Shown piece by piece: positions 1-13,479 of a stretch of 64,000 bases of DNA (position 1 is its first letter; each line of letters starts with the position of its first letter). The notes beneath the pieces are model-generated. The model was not told the DNA's origin and did no database searches. It saw only the letters and a list, made by a program, of their open reading frames with translations. This DNA is from Cyclina sinensis. Its lineage: Eukaryota > Mollusca > Bivalvia > Venerida > Veneridae. The translations under genes and the position numbers were made by a program. Where the stretch lies: the NCBI GenBank assembly GCA_012932295.1, contig JAAONU010000001.1:49573134-49637133 (forward strand). The letters run 5' to 3'.

Positions 1-28
1 TTAAAATAAAGCTTTATTCCTTTTCCAG

Positions 29-2797
29 GCTGGCAATTTCTCACGTGCCCTGGACCTGTCATTCAGAGCAAAACAGTTTGGTGCCTTACAGATGATCTCT
101 GGTGACCTTGATGAGCGAGCAGACCCTGAGTTGTTACAGAGATGTGCTGACTTCTTCCTAGAGAATGGACAGTATGACAAAGCTGTGGATCTTCTTGGCA
201 TTGGCAAAAAGGTGAACACTTAAATTATTGATTTATTTCTTCAAGATTCTTCCTCTTCCTTTGAATTGTTTCAAACGCAGGAATGTGTTTGGTTTGAAAA
301 CTGAATTACTGCAGATATAAAATCAAATACTTTATTTGGAGTTTTAAAACAGGTTAAAACATATATTTGGAAGATCTTTCTAGGGGCATTGAAACGATGT
401 CACCTTTTTGACTTTTTAACATCAAGAGTATTCACTGAAATTCAGGTTAATCTCTTGAGAGGCAGAACAGAATAACACACCCTCTGTTCTTCTTCAGTGA
501 AAATATGTTTACCAAAACTAGGATGAATCTTTTTTTATTCCTGAAAGCTTATCTGGAAAAAGTGTGAAACCAGAACTATCTGAATGAACATTTGAGTAGA
601 TTGAAAGATGGATGCATTTCAAGAACTCTGATCAGTAATCATTGATCTGTTCTTTTTCAGTACTGGGAGGCTCTAAAGATCTGTATGGACCAGCATGTGG
701 AGGTAACAGAAGATCTAGCTGAGAAGTTGACCCCTACCAAGGAGGAGCTAGGTGGAGACACGATGGAGAGGGTGAAGATACTAGAAGCTATAGCAGAAGT
801 GTGCATGCACCAGGGACAGTATCATCTAGCCACCAAGAAATTTACACAAGCTGGCAATAAGATGAAAGTATGTGTTCAGTTAAAACATTTTAATGGAGTA
901 GTTCATTGTGAATTCAGTCATGGCAAAATAGGCTGTCTTTCTAGAAAGATATTCGATATTTGTGTTATTTTAGATCTTAGATTCACAGTCTTTAATAATA
1001 TATCTTAGAAACTTGCTCTTACAGAGATCATCATGTTGTAAAAAAAAAAAAAGAAAGGGGTATAAGAAATTACCAACATAAATGTCCAGTCAATATTGGT
1101 GAACTACAGTGAATTCGATTCTCATGATAATGATTAAGTTATTTTTCTCTTTGCCTTACAGATAAAGGATTATCCTTCTGTCTGTACAAGATAGTATCAG
1201 ATGAATATGATATGGTAGTGAAATTTCAGAAATAGCAAATAAAAGAATCCTTTTACCAGATTCAAGTTTTAGTGTTCATGTTAAATGTATATTCCAGGCC
1301 ATGAAAGCTTTGCTGAAGTCAGGCGACACAGAGAAGATCATTTTCTTTGCTGGAGTGTCCAGGCAGAAGGAAATCTATGTGATGGCAGCCAACTACTTAC
1401 AGTCCTTGGATTGGAGAAAAGATCCAGAGGTCATGAAAAATATCATTGGCTTCTACACAAAAGGTCGTGCCCTTGATGCTCTTGCTTCATTTTACGATGC
1501 CTGTGCCCAGGTTGAGATTGACGAGTATCAGAATTACGACAAAGCTCTTGGGGCTCTTGGAGAGGCATTTAAATGTCTAAGTAAGGCAAAGATGGCAGAT
1601 GAAGGGTTACAAGAAGAGAGGTTAGGTCAGCTGAAAAACAAGATCACATTGATAAAGAAGTTTGTCACAGCTAGAAGGTTAGTTGTACTTCTGATATCTT
1701 GTTTGTACATGTCTTCTCTACCAGTATTTTTATTATTTTTTATTATGCATAGAATTTGAATACTGGCTTATGTGTATGATTATCGAAATATCCCAGTTAC
1801 TATTTCTGTCTTGTAATAAGCTATGTCACAAAAGATGAATGAAAAATAAGCTATAATTTAAACAACAGAAAGTTTATGCAGTTATATAACAGTTTTTGTA
1901 TTATAATAGTCATTGAAGGAATTATATATATGTGTACTGATTAATCATGTCCTATCTGTAACTGAGTTTGTAAATTGTTGGGATCTTTGAGCCTTATCTA
2001 CAGTTTATGAAGGTAGATAATCAGAGATTTGATTGTTGTTTACTTACCATTTATAGAAAATATTATTTGCTAAGTATGTTATTTCTCCTGTAGGGTGTAT
2101 GAGGAGGATTCTGAAGAGGCTGTTAAACAGTGCCAAGTTCTACTTGAGGAACCGGACCTTGACAGTGCTGTTAGAATTGGTGATGTTTTTGGCTTTATCA
2201 TTGAGCATTATGCAAGGAAGGAACGCTGGAAGGCAGTAAGTAGTGTTAGCATGTCCTGTTTATAGGTCACTCAGCCAGTTTTCAGTGGTTAAGAACTTAC
2301 AATAAAATGGTTCTTGTTTGCGTAATAAAATGGTTCTTGTTTGTCTTGAGATTTCAGTAGCAAGTGCTTTTAAAAACTTCTATTCAGGCATTGTAATTTT
2401 CAGTGCCTTGAGGTAGTATTATTTTTTGCCTTATCTGTGTTTCTTTCTCTATAAAAGAATTGATTAGCTAAAGCATCAAAGCCTATACGTAAAAGTGTAT
2501 ATCTACAAAAGCAGTAATGTCTTTAATGGTAATAACTTAATTCTTACATGCAGATCAATCTATTCCTAATTACAGGCATACAATGCAATGGAAGAAATGA
2601 AGGGTAGAATATCTGGGGTGAACATGAGTTACTATGTGAACATGCGAACAATTCAAGCAGTGCACCAGGCACTAGACATACCTCTAAGTGATACAATAAA
2701 CACCAGCCAGATGAATGGGTACAGGTCTGCAGGACATGAAGACGAGGAGGGGGAAATTGTCGAGGAAGAAGTTCCCATGTATAATGATGATATTTGA
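29..2797 (+). CDS. IFT140: IFT140, intraflagellar transport protein 140, C-terminal 377 residues (5 exons, 5' end outside window)
   Basis: Exons 29-211, 661-867, 1298-1677, 2094-2235 and 2576-2797 (stop TGA) join in one frame; all four introns (340-449 bp) are GT-AG. The 1134 nt give 377 residues matching the C-terminal TPR-like helical repeats of IFT140. Near-invariant stretches are [67 protein letters not shown] and LLEEPDLDS. The protein ends in an acidic tail ([11 protein letters not shown]), as in vertebrate orthologues. IFT140 is a core IFT-A subunit that works in retrograde transport inside cilia and in ciliary entry of membrane proteins; the WD40 N-terminal half lies left of the window. 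Phases across junctions are 0, 0, 2, 0. No frameshift or missing segment is seen. The identification is from recalled family sequence, not a search. Confidence 0.96.
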
Positions 2798-5060
2798 TAC
2801 AACAGAAAATAACTTTATCCCCCTTGTCTTAAATCAAGACTGTGATAAATATGAAATCAGTTAACAGATATACAGGTGTTCCTAAAATCTCAAGTTCTTC
2901 AGGAGCTCCTCAAGGAATCAAGAATGACTGATATGCCATTTTCTTAATCTTAAATTTGCAAAAGAATTTCATTTTTAAATCTGTGCTGTTTGATTTAAGC
3001 CTAACTGTTGAGTAAAGATTGTCTTTGGAAAGATAAGAATTGTTATATTTCTCAGTGAAAGATCTTTTGAATGAGCACATTCACTTTTTTTTGCCATTAT
3101 TATTATTATTTATTTTATTCCATCTGTTAAGTAAGGTTCCATATTGCATCCTTGGTTTTGATAATGCATTTAGATTGCTGACTTCTTTTAATTTGCAAGT
3201 AAAAAAAGACATGTGGTACACAACAAATAATTCTTTGACGTGTAGATTCTAGTACTCTTGTAGTATAATTTGTTTGGCAGGGCAAGTTTTGTTTATTTGA
3301 GTCAAGTTTGGAATAACTATTTACAGAATTACTGACCTATTTTATTCAAGGTAAAAAATCTTGTGCCTCTGTATGCCTTAATTGATTTGTCATTTTGAGA
3401 AATTTACTGGTGTTTCTGCATTGGCTTTTCAGTGAAGATACAAAATTCATAAGTATTGAATTAAGCCTGATGATGTGACAGCAACTACTAAAAAAAATAA
3501 AAAACTCATCTTTTTTAATGACAGTATCATGTGAAAAAATCTTTGGCTCAGGTTGAAGTTGGTCTGCCCTGGCACCTCGTTTATAAACATTTAAAGGGTA
3601 ATTAGTAGAATGAACATACACTTAATGTGTCTCAGTTATGTCTAGTCGGCCAAGCTGAAGATAAAATTGTGTTGCCTGTCTTAATTTTGATGAATATAAC
3701 ATCACCGCACTCCTAGAAAAAATGTAGATCTGCTTCATTTTTTGTGGTGAACTGATTTTCCTTTGCAGTATTTCATTGATGTAAAAGAAGACATATATTG
3801 TTTGTCATAACAAAGTGTTAACATCTCGATACATATTTTTCTTGGTTCTGATTTCTTGATTTTCCATTGCTTTTTTACAGAAATACAAGGTCAGACCTTA
3901 ATTAGGTTGATGAATTCAATATAGGTTATTAGATCACTATATAATTGCGTTCAAAATGCCATGGTATGCTGTGATATAACCGTTATTAGCATTCCATTTG
4001 TAATTGTGATTTTTACAGAAATGGTTCATAAGTGATGCAAATTGTGTATATTGAGGCTGAGAGAAAGTGCTGTACGTGGAATGGATATTTTATTAAACTT
4101 GCTGTTTACTGCTTGTGAAAACCATGTTTTATTTTTCCATTAAAAGGACCAGATGAAAATTTTAGGATGAATTAAAAATTGTTTACTGTAGTATAAACTG
4201 TTTAAGTATTGTTAATGGAATTACATTGGTTAATTAATGTGAGTCATTGAATGTATAAGTAAAGGAAGATTAAATCATGGTGCAAGTGGACATGTCAACG
4301 TCGTACTGTTCACTTTGTTTATGACATTTTTGTGAATATTTTATGTACATCTTATTCTTTTAACAGATCCGTCCAGTTTCCATTTGTGCTTTAATCATTT
4401 CGTATTTATATATAAAACATATCTGATGTAAATTTGGTTCATTATCTTGAATCTCTTCAGCTTGCTTTGTCATATAATGTAGCTATTTTTAAAAGGTAAA
4501 TTATTTCCATTGATAGAAAGACTTTCATGATTGGTCTGTTATTTATAGAAGATGAGGTAATGGTCAGGTTGTATGTTGTGTTCTGTGCCTTAATGGTGTG
4601 AATTTTGCCCTAATTGTTTGTTAATGGATCTTTGTGTTTGTGTTTCACAATCTGAAAATAACATGTAGAATTTATGTCATTTTAAGTCATTGACATCTGT
4701 TAAAAATTACCACCTGTATATTCTCTTTTCATATTTATGTTCAATGGGACATTGTGATTTTGTTGGTCATTTCCAGCTGAATAGTGTATATCAGCAGAAC
4801 AGAAAGGAAAGAAATCCAGTAAGTTTCAGGTTGAATTCTGTGCTATGCAGTGTACTGGTATTGTAGAGTCACTGGCATCATTTATTCTCTCTTTCTTATC
4901 ATTAGTTTTGGCATTACATATCTATTTTTACATATTTTTTGTTTACTTACTATTTATAATTTAGGTACACATTATGATTGAGTCTTCTTCACATAGTGAT
5001 TTTCTTGAAATTCTATGCTTAGTTTGTTAAGTATGAATAAAATGATATACATGTATTTTG
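2798..5060 (+). other. Probable IFT140 3' UTR and downstream AT-rich sequence
   Basis: No coding exon is recognised on either strand. The sequence is AT-rich with short T-runs and no obvious repeat, which fits a long 3' UTR. An AATAAA at 5036-5041 is the clearest candidate poly(A) signal, about 2.2 kb after the stop; closer weaker signals cannot be excluded. Confidence 0.4.
5036..5041 (+). promoter_or_regulatory. Candidate poly(A) signal for IFT140
   Basis: Exact AATAAA downstream of the IFT140 stop and before the first SINE. Such hexamers are frequent in AT-rich DNA, so this is only a candidate. Confidence 0.25.
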
Positions 5061-5718
5061 AATCTGAAGAGTCTTTCTTTCTTCTTTTCAAGTCCTTACA
5101 AGCTCATATGCAGTTACTTGTCGGCAGTCATTGTTGCCTGTGCAACCAGGTCAGACCATAATAAGCCTGTACATCTGTGTGGTCTAATCCTAGTCTGTCA
5201 AGAATATTCAGTTAATACACCTATAAAATAATTATGATACAAAGGTCAGTTCATTTTGAAGGATTGACAGTCAGCTCAAGAAATTCAGTAAGGTTGGGGC
5301 TTATATACTGTATTTTCTATGTTATACTTACTTAGTTAAGCAAAATGATTCATAAGGACAACATTCACCTGATCTCGAAGGTTTCGTATACAGGTGTTAA
5401 AATTTGTACATTTTCATATAAGGTGCCTACAAAAATCAATGTGAAATGTTTTTTAAATGCAAATATCAACTTCTACCATAAGCCAGGGAATAAAATTGAA
5501 AACATTTGAGACCCGAAGGGACTTCATGTTTAACAAAGGTCAGAGTATGATAACTGAGTTTTACACCCTTTAACAGTCAAATTCCTTTTGGGTGAGCAGT
5601 TAAATGACCATCCTTCCTAGGAAGAACCAGCACTAGACATCCATTCTCAATTAACAACAATAAAATTATTTTGTATTTCAATGGTGAAGTTATGACTGTA
5701 ATCCATTTCTTCATTTAG

Positions 5719-5905
5719 ATTCTCTTACGAACATGAAAGTCCGTAACAGAAAGATGCAGTGCATCTTAGAGTACACAACCCAGAGTGGGATTCAAACTCC
5801 GATCCCCGTGTGACAAGCCAACACTAACCACTGAGCCAAAGAACTGATTCCCTGACGCAATTGTAAGAGGTTGTATTTATACAATTATGGGTAGGTGTGC
5901 ACTAA
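5719..5905 (-). repeat. tRNA-derived SINE copy, family 1
   Basis: On the minus strand a box A-like CTTTGGCTCAGTGGT and a box B-like GAGTTTGAATCCCAC are spaced as in a tRNA. The tail (cttacgaacaygaaagtccg on the plus strand) is shared with the copy at 43741-43905, so this is a dispersed family and not a functional tRNA gene. Confidence 0.7.
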
Positions 5906-6116
5906 ACCATAACAATTCACTCAAACTTAATGATGTAATTCAGACAGTTAAAACCCAAATAACTCATTGCCAGATGGGTACTATGAAGAGCAAACATGGC
6001 AAATTGTTTTGTTTTTTTTTTTCTTTTTTTGAAAACAAATTATTTTCAACTTTTTTATTTTACCTACATTGGGATACAAATTCATGCTATTTATGTTAAT
6101 CTCAATTGATGACTGC

Positions 6117-6262
6117 TTTGCTTTTGGATTCAAACCAGTACTCGTGCCAGAAATGTGGAATACAGAATCAATGAAGAATCTCACCCCATGATGGGATTTG
6201 AACCAGCAACCTCCATATGGTGAGTCTGGTGCTCTACCCCCTTGACCACTGCTGCTCCTAAT
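6117..6262 (-). repeat. tRNA-derived SINE copy, family 2
   Basis: The minus strand has a tRNA-like head (box B-like GGTTCAAATCCCATCATG) followed by a tail with GAGATTCTTCATTGATTC and CACGAGTACTGG. The same head and tail order occurs on the plus strand at 31567-31740. Confidence 0.65.
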
Positions 6263-6429
6263 ATCAATACTAACAAAGTGTATAAATAATTAATTAATTA
6301 GGGGCTCTGTTTAACCTCAAGGATCATGGCTGAGGTTTCAAAGTTACTGATCAAGAGCAGCCACCTGTAATCTTGTAGACACTTATGTGCAATGTAACAC
6401 GACAATGAGTAACAAAATAATTGTAAGAA

Positions 6430-8820
6430 AATAAACAAAAGTATAGTTTTTTAAACAATTTTAATCTTTCTCTTTGAGACAAGCAACATGTATTTACAGC
6501 AAATGTATGTCAAAAAGAACAGTCAATAACCAAAAAATAAAAAAACTGGCATTTAGAGGTAGAATAGTAAATCTGGCAGTGAAAATATTTCCATAGTTTT
6601 CAAAGAGAATATTACAAAAGTATTAAATTGGTCATATCTCTTACAGTTTCAATTATTGATTGTCAATATAGTGAATAAAAAAAAGCACTTAAACAGTAAT
6701 ACAATGAACATTTAAGCTTAAGTCAAGTAATATAATAATCAGACCTAAGAGAACACATTTCTTGTATGAATAATCACAACTTTATAACTAACCTTCAACA
6801 GATAAAGGAATGTACCACAACATTAACTAAAACCACCCCAGCTAATATAACACTACTTATTGAACCATAGAGGTAAAATGTTACAATATGAAAGATAAAC
6901 CTTAGGTAAGAAATAAAGTACATTTGTTTAATAAATATTTTTAAGGCATCCTTTCTTTCAATTCTACAATGCTTCATTTATTGATTTGATATGTAGTGTC
7001 CAAGTTGTGTAAGTTTATAGCTTATAACATTTTTACATGATAAATAACTGTCACATACAAAAATATAGCAACACACTGTATAAGCCTCACTAAAAATATC
7101 TATCAGAGACAATGAGCTCAGTGTTTTATAAGAACAGTCTTGAGTCCAGTTTCCTTTTTTTAATATACTCAATGAAAAAATACAGTTCAATGAAAATACA
7201 AAAGAACAAGACCTTGCAACAGCCAAACAATATTATGGTCCTGCCATTTAAAAACCTATCAAACCTTTAGATTTTATGAAAACATCTTGTTGCAAAAAGT
7301 TTTCACACCTTCTTTTGTGAATTTGTTCATATATTGAGCATTTTAATATTTATTTATCAAAAAAATAATAAAAAAATAAATGTTCATGACATTTTGACAT
7401 CTTGGTGATATGAAACAGTATCAATATGAAGCAGTACCATTAAATTAGTACATGTAAGGGAGTAACAAAGGCTAAAGAAAACTGCACAAGCCAGTTCAAA
7501 TATTTGTTTTGGACTGTTCTATGTTCACAATAAAGACAATATTTTGATATAAATTTCAAAACAAAAATATATAGACAATTTATTCAATTTGTTTTTTTTT
7601 GTTTTTTTTTGGCAAGAACAAACAAATTTACTGGAGTTCAACAAACTCATAATTTCACAAAATCTGGAAATGAAAGCTCTAATCTAGTAGGTTAAGTAAC
7701 ATGTCCCCAAAATGCTTTGTTAGTTTATTTCAAAAGTTTTTGGTAAATAAAGATTGTTAACAGATCAGCAGTAAAATTAAAGTAAATACATGTAGATCCT
7801 AGTCTCAGATCATTATGAAAATATGAAGGGACTGTCAACTAAACATAGTTTCAAACCAGTAAATGCCATTTCTATTATTTCTGAACACAGATGGGTATTG
7901 CTTTTATAAGAAGCAGGTCAAGGTTATTTCACTTCATCAACCGGTCAGTTTTTTTTGCAACATTCAAGCAATTTGCAAAAAGATGTCACAATAATGTTTC
8001 TCAACCTTCAATTAAGTGCATATAACAATAAACCAAAAAGAAATATAGTCAAGAGTGCTTTTAAAACTATTCCAAAAGCTATTTAAGTACAATATATGGT
8101 GACCAATGTGTATGTATGTTTAATGTTAACAATAATTTCGTTGCACTATATTGCCCTGCTAAGAAAATGAACAATAAAAATATGAGGTATTTCAAGAAGT
8201 TTGAGGTAATTTAAAACAAATTCAATTATCACTGAAAGATTTCTGATATTTCCTGAATATCATTTCTGCAAACTTATGTCTATTCTGAACAAGAAAACTA
8301 AGGTGATAATAATAAAAAGCATTGTATAATGATTGACAATCTGACAATCCTAACTTGGTAAGTATGGACTTTTCTTCTTCATAAACTGACTTGTACCAGT
8401 ATTATTTTTTTCAGAGTATATGAAAAGTGATTTTAGCAAACAAATTGTTTTTATCAATCCTTGAGATAATTAGTAGTTAACTGGCATGAAATTATGATAT
8501 CAATCATCTAAGAATTCACTTGCATATAAAAAGTTATCATGTCAAAGTTTTCAGAACTGACCAGTTATCCCAAAGTGGAAAGATGTTTTCTTAACTATAA
8601 TTATAACTATGTTCACTTAACTATAATTAATTCCAAAACATCACACACTAATGATCACAATTAAATAACTCCAACAATCACAGACTAAATCACCCATTGA
8701 AACTTCTGTAACTTAACTGTCTAGAAATCACAGACTATATCGCCCACTGAAACTTCTGTAACTTGATGTCTAGAAAAACATCAAACAGGAACTGATAAAT
8801 TTAGAGCTAGCTGCTTTTGT
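6430..8820 (-). other. Gene-free AT-rich stretch, possible 3' UTR of the minus-strand gene
   Basis: No exon is recognised. It lies directly downstream (on the minus strand) of the stop codon at 8821-8823 and is convergent with IFT140. A minus-strand AATAAA at about 7347-7353 (plus-strand tttattt) could end the transcript. Assignment as UTR is inference from position and composition. Confidence 0.3.
8676..8773. repeat. 50-bp tandem duplication
   Basis: Two adjacent copies (8676-8725 and 8726-8773) beginning aatcacagacta and ending gtctaga differ at only a few positions. They lie just downstream of the stop codon of the minus-strand gene, so they may be in its 3' UTR. Confidence 0.85.
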
Positions 8821-11800
8821 CTATGAATGTTTTGTTTCAAATTTTAAGATTTTATAACCATAGGTGACATGGTAACTCTCTTGGGCATAGACTGCACCTG
8901 AAAAGACCAAAAAGTGTTTTAGTTGTAAAAATGACCAAAACATAATTATTAAATACCAATAATTATAAATAGAAAAACAAGAGGTGCAAATACTAGATTA
9001 AACTGAAATATTTCACATCAACTGTAGCTGTAACTATTTAATATTATTTTGAAATTTACAAAAGATCTTCTTCAAAGTACTGCCTTATGTAATCATGTTA
9101 CAATCTTGTTTTTTCTAACTGGCTTAAAAGGAATGATTTCATAACAGAAACAGTATTAGATGTGATAAAATGTTTGCCATTTTTTGTAATAGGAGTGCTT
9201 CAGGCAGAGCAATATTGTGCCCAAAAGGTGTTCCCCTTAATATAAGTGGGTTAAAAAGAGTTTAGTTGGTATCATTTTTATTTCTAATTTATCCATGTAT
9301 TTACTATACAGTACATTGGCTGAAACCTGTAATGCAGTTAACTGCAAAAGGGTCTATGTAAAACTATATATATAACTACAAAAAGCATCGACTTCCCTCC
9401 CTTAATATATATCATACACATACTCTTTATGTTGATAATATATTGCATGGCTTGTAAACAGGAAAAGACCCTTGTAGTACTAGATCAATGTTTTATATAC
9501 AAACACTAGTGAACTGTTTTGTTTTTATATGACAAAGGAGTAGTGAGGACTAAATAAAACAGGATGTTCTAAGATAACAGTCATATCCGATATATATATC
9601 TACTAGTACTACATTATATCTAAAAATTCGAACTATGACACTATTAAACCATTCTTCTATCACAAAGATGCTGCATTACAATGAGATAGAGCTAGTTATA
9701 AATGACAAGTATATGGACAGCAGATCAGTGGCCCAGTGGTAAAGCAGTGCACTGGTAAGCCAGAGTTACATGTTTGATCCCCTGCTTCTATAGACACTAC
9801 ACTTTGTGCACAATCAGATGTATTTAAGTCTCTATCTTAATTTCAACAGTTACCAGTATTTACAACAGTACTGCTGAAAGCTGACAATGTTTATATTTAA
9901 GTAAGCCTTATCTCATTCAGTGTCAAAACTGACTTGTTTTGAAATAGTACTGTTGATGTGGGACAATTAATTGATTTTATACTGAATTCTTCTATTCTTG
10001 TACTTATGATTTAGATTGTTATGTTTTTGGAAACCAATTAAATGATACAAAAGGTTTATACACTCATTGGTAACTTACTGCAACTATGGAAATAAAATTG
10101 TACTATTCCTCTGTTCGACTTACCAAACAGTAAAATTTTTCTAACTCTGTTTGTAAGTACAATTTCAGCTGTAGCTATAAAATTTAATCTTTTTCAAAGC
10201 TTTCTAAATTCACAGAAAATTTCCATCTGTGAAAATGGCTAACTTAAAACATGAGCATACAAAACATTGGATATTCTGCAAAATAATGTAAAACAAGAGT
10301 TATGTTGACATGGCCATTCTCCTGCCGAATGTGTTTGCTTAGTAATCATTCTTGTTCACACCACCCTCCTCAGTTAGATCTATCAACCTATGAAGTTTCA
10401 AGCAGATATCACAAACACATTTCAAGTTATGCTCTGGACAAAAAGCATGGAAGGGCAATAACTAAAAATTATCAAGGGAAGAGTTATCAATCTTGTGCAC
10501 TGCACTCCTCCCAAATGAGATCTATCCACCTATGAAGTTTCAAGTTGATATCTCAAACACTTTTAGAGATATGCTCAAGACAAAAATTATGCATGAAAAA
10601 TAACAAAGGGCAATAACTTAAAAATAATGAAGGGAAGAGTTATCACTTTTGTGCATTTTACTCCTCCTAAATGAGATCTATTAACTCATGAAGTTCCAAG
10701 TTGATATCGCAAGTACTTTTCAAGTTATGCTCTGGACAAAAATTATGCATGAAAAATGACAAAGGGCAATAACTGAAAAATAATGAAGGGAAGAGTTATT
10801 ATTCCTATGCACTGCACTCCTTCTTAATAAGATCTATCCAAATATGAAGTTTCAAGTTGATATTTCAAACACTTTTTGAGTTATGCTCAGGACAAAAATT
10901 AAGCATGAAAAATAATGAAGGGCAATAACTAAAACAAAATGAAGGGTAGAGTTATCATTCTTGTGCTTTGCACTCCTCCTCAATGAGATCTATCTACTTA
11001 TGAAGTTTCAAGTTGATACCACAAATACTTTTCAAGTTGTGTAGGACAGAAAGAGGGACTGACCAAGTCTGTTACCATATCCTCCGCAGCCTTTTTGGCG
11101 GGGGAAAATAATGATTTTATTACAGCAACCTCCCAGAACATAACCCAAATCACTCAATAAGGGCTTTTGAAGATATTTGATTTTATTAGATAATATGTGG
11201 TGTTAACATAAATTCCCAGAAAAAAAAGCATACCAGAAACAACAATTTCATCCTCGGATCGTCTCAGCAGGACTGTATTGTGTAGAGGTCTGAATAACAG
11301 AGGGCTCAATAACAATACAGGCAAGTCATCTGACTTGCACACCACAGATGGTGCACCTGTAAAAATGTTGTAATTGTCATAATTGGTTTCATAAGATTGT
11401 AAACAAAAACTGACTTAAAACTTACTCTGAACATACATGAAGCTGGAAACAAAAGAAACCTACTTTACATCTATCCACTTTTATCTTTGGCGTTTCGAAA
11501 GTGACTTTCATATACTTTTCTACAACAATACACAGAATCAGTGACAATGTGATATCTGGCAAGTTTTGACCTAAACTGACTGAAAACTACCACACAAGCC
11601 TCCTTTGTTAGTAGTTAATAACTTTTATTACAGGTTATTTCAGATAGTGCAAGATGAAGAAAGCATCCTATTTCAGAGATCCAGTCTTTCTTTTATTTAT
11701 TAATTACATAACTGATACACTTGAAAATGAGACTTCAGTTTATTAAATCTCATCCAAAAGAAAAATAGTTGTGTTATCAGAGAGCAGAGCATTACACAAA

Positions 11801-12329
11801 ATAAAATAATATATTCTGAAAGTAATAAATAATAATATGGTTGTGTCCAAAGGCACAACAAAGTTATATACCAGAAAGAAATGAATCAGAAATATTTCCA
11901 TTTAATATGGATGCCAATGATGCCAGATACACATAAAGGAGTTGTTAATGGAAAATTGGAGGCAGTTATCATAGTACATTAGATATACCTGGCTAATATT
12001 TTGAAGTGCCTCACAAGCATGACACATGCAACATACCGTAGGTAATATTGCCCAAGTCAAAATGATGCAATGTGACTTTAATCTTTAACAAAGGTACTTG
12101 GCTCATGTGGGCAACACACTGCCTGCCCATGGTGATATTTTTCACTGAGTATTTTAAAAATCAGATTTTAACTCTCAAAGTTATCAGCCAGAGATAAAAA
12201 CAGTTGCTGGACACATACATACACATTAAATGGTAGGGGCAAAACTATTTAGAATATACTTGCATAAATTACCTCCATTGTTATTGTTAACTGTTACAGC
12301 ACCTGGCCTCTCTACAGCCCTCTCTTCAT
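8821..12329 (-). CDS. Unidentified gene, C-terminal three exons
   Basis: Three minus-strand exons join in one open frame: 12273-12329, 11234-11356 and 8821-8897 (stop TAG at 8821-8823). Each has a pyrimidine-rich acceptor ending CAG (GTTCCAG, TTTACAG, TTTTCAG), and the two upstream exons have good donors (GTAATT, GTATGC). Both introns are phase 1 and the frame stays open, giving about 67 residues. The encoded tail starts DEERAVERPGAVTVNNNN, continues with VCKSDDLPVLLLSPLLFRPL and VLLRRSEDEIVVS, and ends YKILKFETKHS. I do not recognise the family. There is no signal peptide, metal-binding motif or transmembrane span; the leucine/proline-rich middle is the only marked composition. Upstream exons should lie right of 12.33 kb, but none was found before the phospho-lyase gene, so the gene may have a very long intron or run through the repeat block. 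Exon reality rests on splice and phase agreement. Confidence 0.5.
9716..9795 (+). repeat. Weak tRNA-like SINE fragment
   Basis: A box A-like GTGGCCCAGTGGTAAAGC is followed about 40 bp on by a degenerate box B (TGTTTGATCCCC). No tail family was recognised. It lies in intron sequence of the unidentified minus-strand gene. Confidence 0.4.
10265..11110 (+). mobile_element. Pearl-like tandem-unit element (about 155-bp units)
   Basis: About five units of roughly 155 bp, each with GGGCAATAACT, a GAGATCTAT block and TATGAAGTTTCAAGTTGATA. The array runs into a GGACAGAAAGAGGGACTGACC stretch, a degenerate hairpin (CCTCCGCAGCC / GGCGGGGG) and an A-rich tail. This order fits the non-autonomous bivalve 'pearl' repeats. 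It sits in an intron of the minus-strand gene, antisense to it. Confidence 0.75.
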
Positions 12330-13240
12330 CTGGAACACACAAAAATTATATTTGATTTAGCTTTAGTGTCAGTCTAAAACAGTCTTTAAACTTGCTAAAA
12401 GGCACATATGTTCCTTTTTCATTAGTTATATTTACACAAATAGCAGAAACTTATACCATTATTATATTCAAATAACAAACTCCAATTTTGTTTAGTTACA
12501 CAGTCCAGTTTTCTTGACTATCTGTTTACAAGCAGTTAAGTACACATATCATACATAGGTGTCTGATTATTTTTCCATGTCAAGTTCATAGATATATTTC
12601 TATGCTGTTTGTAATGGAAAGATGTTTAAGCTAACATAGAAGTTGGAACAAGTGATCTCTTACAAAGTTACTAGCAATGGTTGAAAGTTTTGCTATATTT
12701 TTCTAATAGACTATAGAAAAGATTTGTAATTTTTGCTTGTCACATTCTACATCCAGTTTTTGGAGATAGAACTAACATCTGCCTCAGATCTAGCTTAAAA
12801 CAGTGGCCTCTTGAAACATAGCAATGTTGAGGTTTTCACTATGCATAATCATCAACAAGGAAACAGCAAGCAAAATCTTTGTACAAGCAGTCAGTGATTG
12901 GGGAAATGAGACAGTTGACCAATTGATAGATCCATGACCCCTCAAATTTGCATGATTTAACAAACATGTACAGTTATATTTTCACAAACATAAGTATATA
13001 ACAAAGAGCACATGGTAATGTTTGTGGGTAAAACCTATTGTTATAAGATTTAGGAGTCATGGTGTGGGTCCATGAATAAGCAGCCAGGGTGAAATTAACA
13101 AAAGTAGTTTTAGTCAAGACGTTTACAGGTTTTTGAATTGCATTATCACCTCTGATGAAATGTAGGTTTATTATGCCAAAACAAAAAAGCTTAGTTGAAA
13201 GATGGTAAACAAACTTATTTCTTCACCCTTCTGCCCATAG
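12330..13240. other. No gene or clear repeat recognised
   Basis: AT-rich sequence upstream of the first recognised exon of the unidentified gene. No exon, SINE head or inverted repeat was found. Confidence 0.3.
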
Positions 13241-13241
13241 T

Positions 13242-13377
13242 TGACAGTATCACTGAGCATAAAACCCTTAAAAATGAAAAAAAATTAACACCTTACTAAC
13301 ATATCTAGTAGACATATGAGTAAAAAGTTTTTTGTTTTTTTTCATTTCTAGTGATTGTATGCTCAGTGATACTGTCA
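13242..13377. repeat. 20-bp perfect inverted repeat
   Basis: TGACAGTATCACTGAGCATA at 13242-13261 is exactly complementary to 13358-13377, with a 96-bp spacer. It lies immediately upstream of the mariner-like relic and may be part of its end. Confidence 0.85.
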
Positions 13378-13479
13378 CCTGTGCTTCTGCCATGCCGTGT
13401 AAGTGTGTAAACATTTCCACTAGAGAAATACTAACACAATAACTGCTGTTGCTGATTGAAGTGATCATGACATTGACAA

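Noticed and set aside
2301..2343. 20-bp direct duplication (AATAAAATGGTTCTTGTTTG) in an IFT140 intron
   Set aside because: Real, but a simple short duplication with no sign of function.
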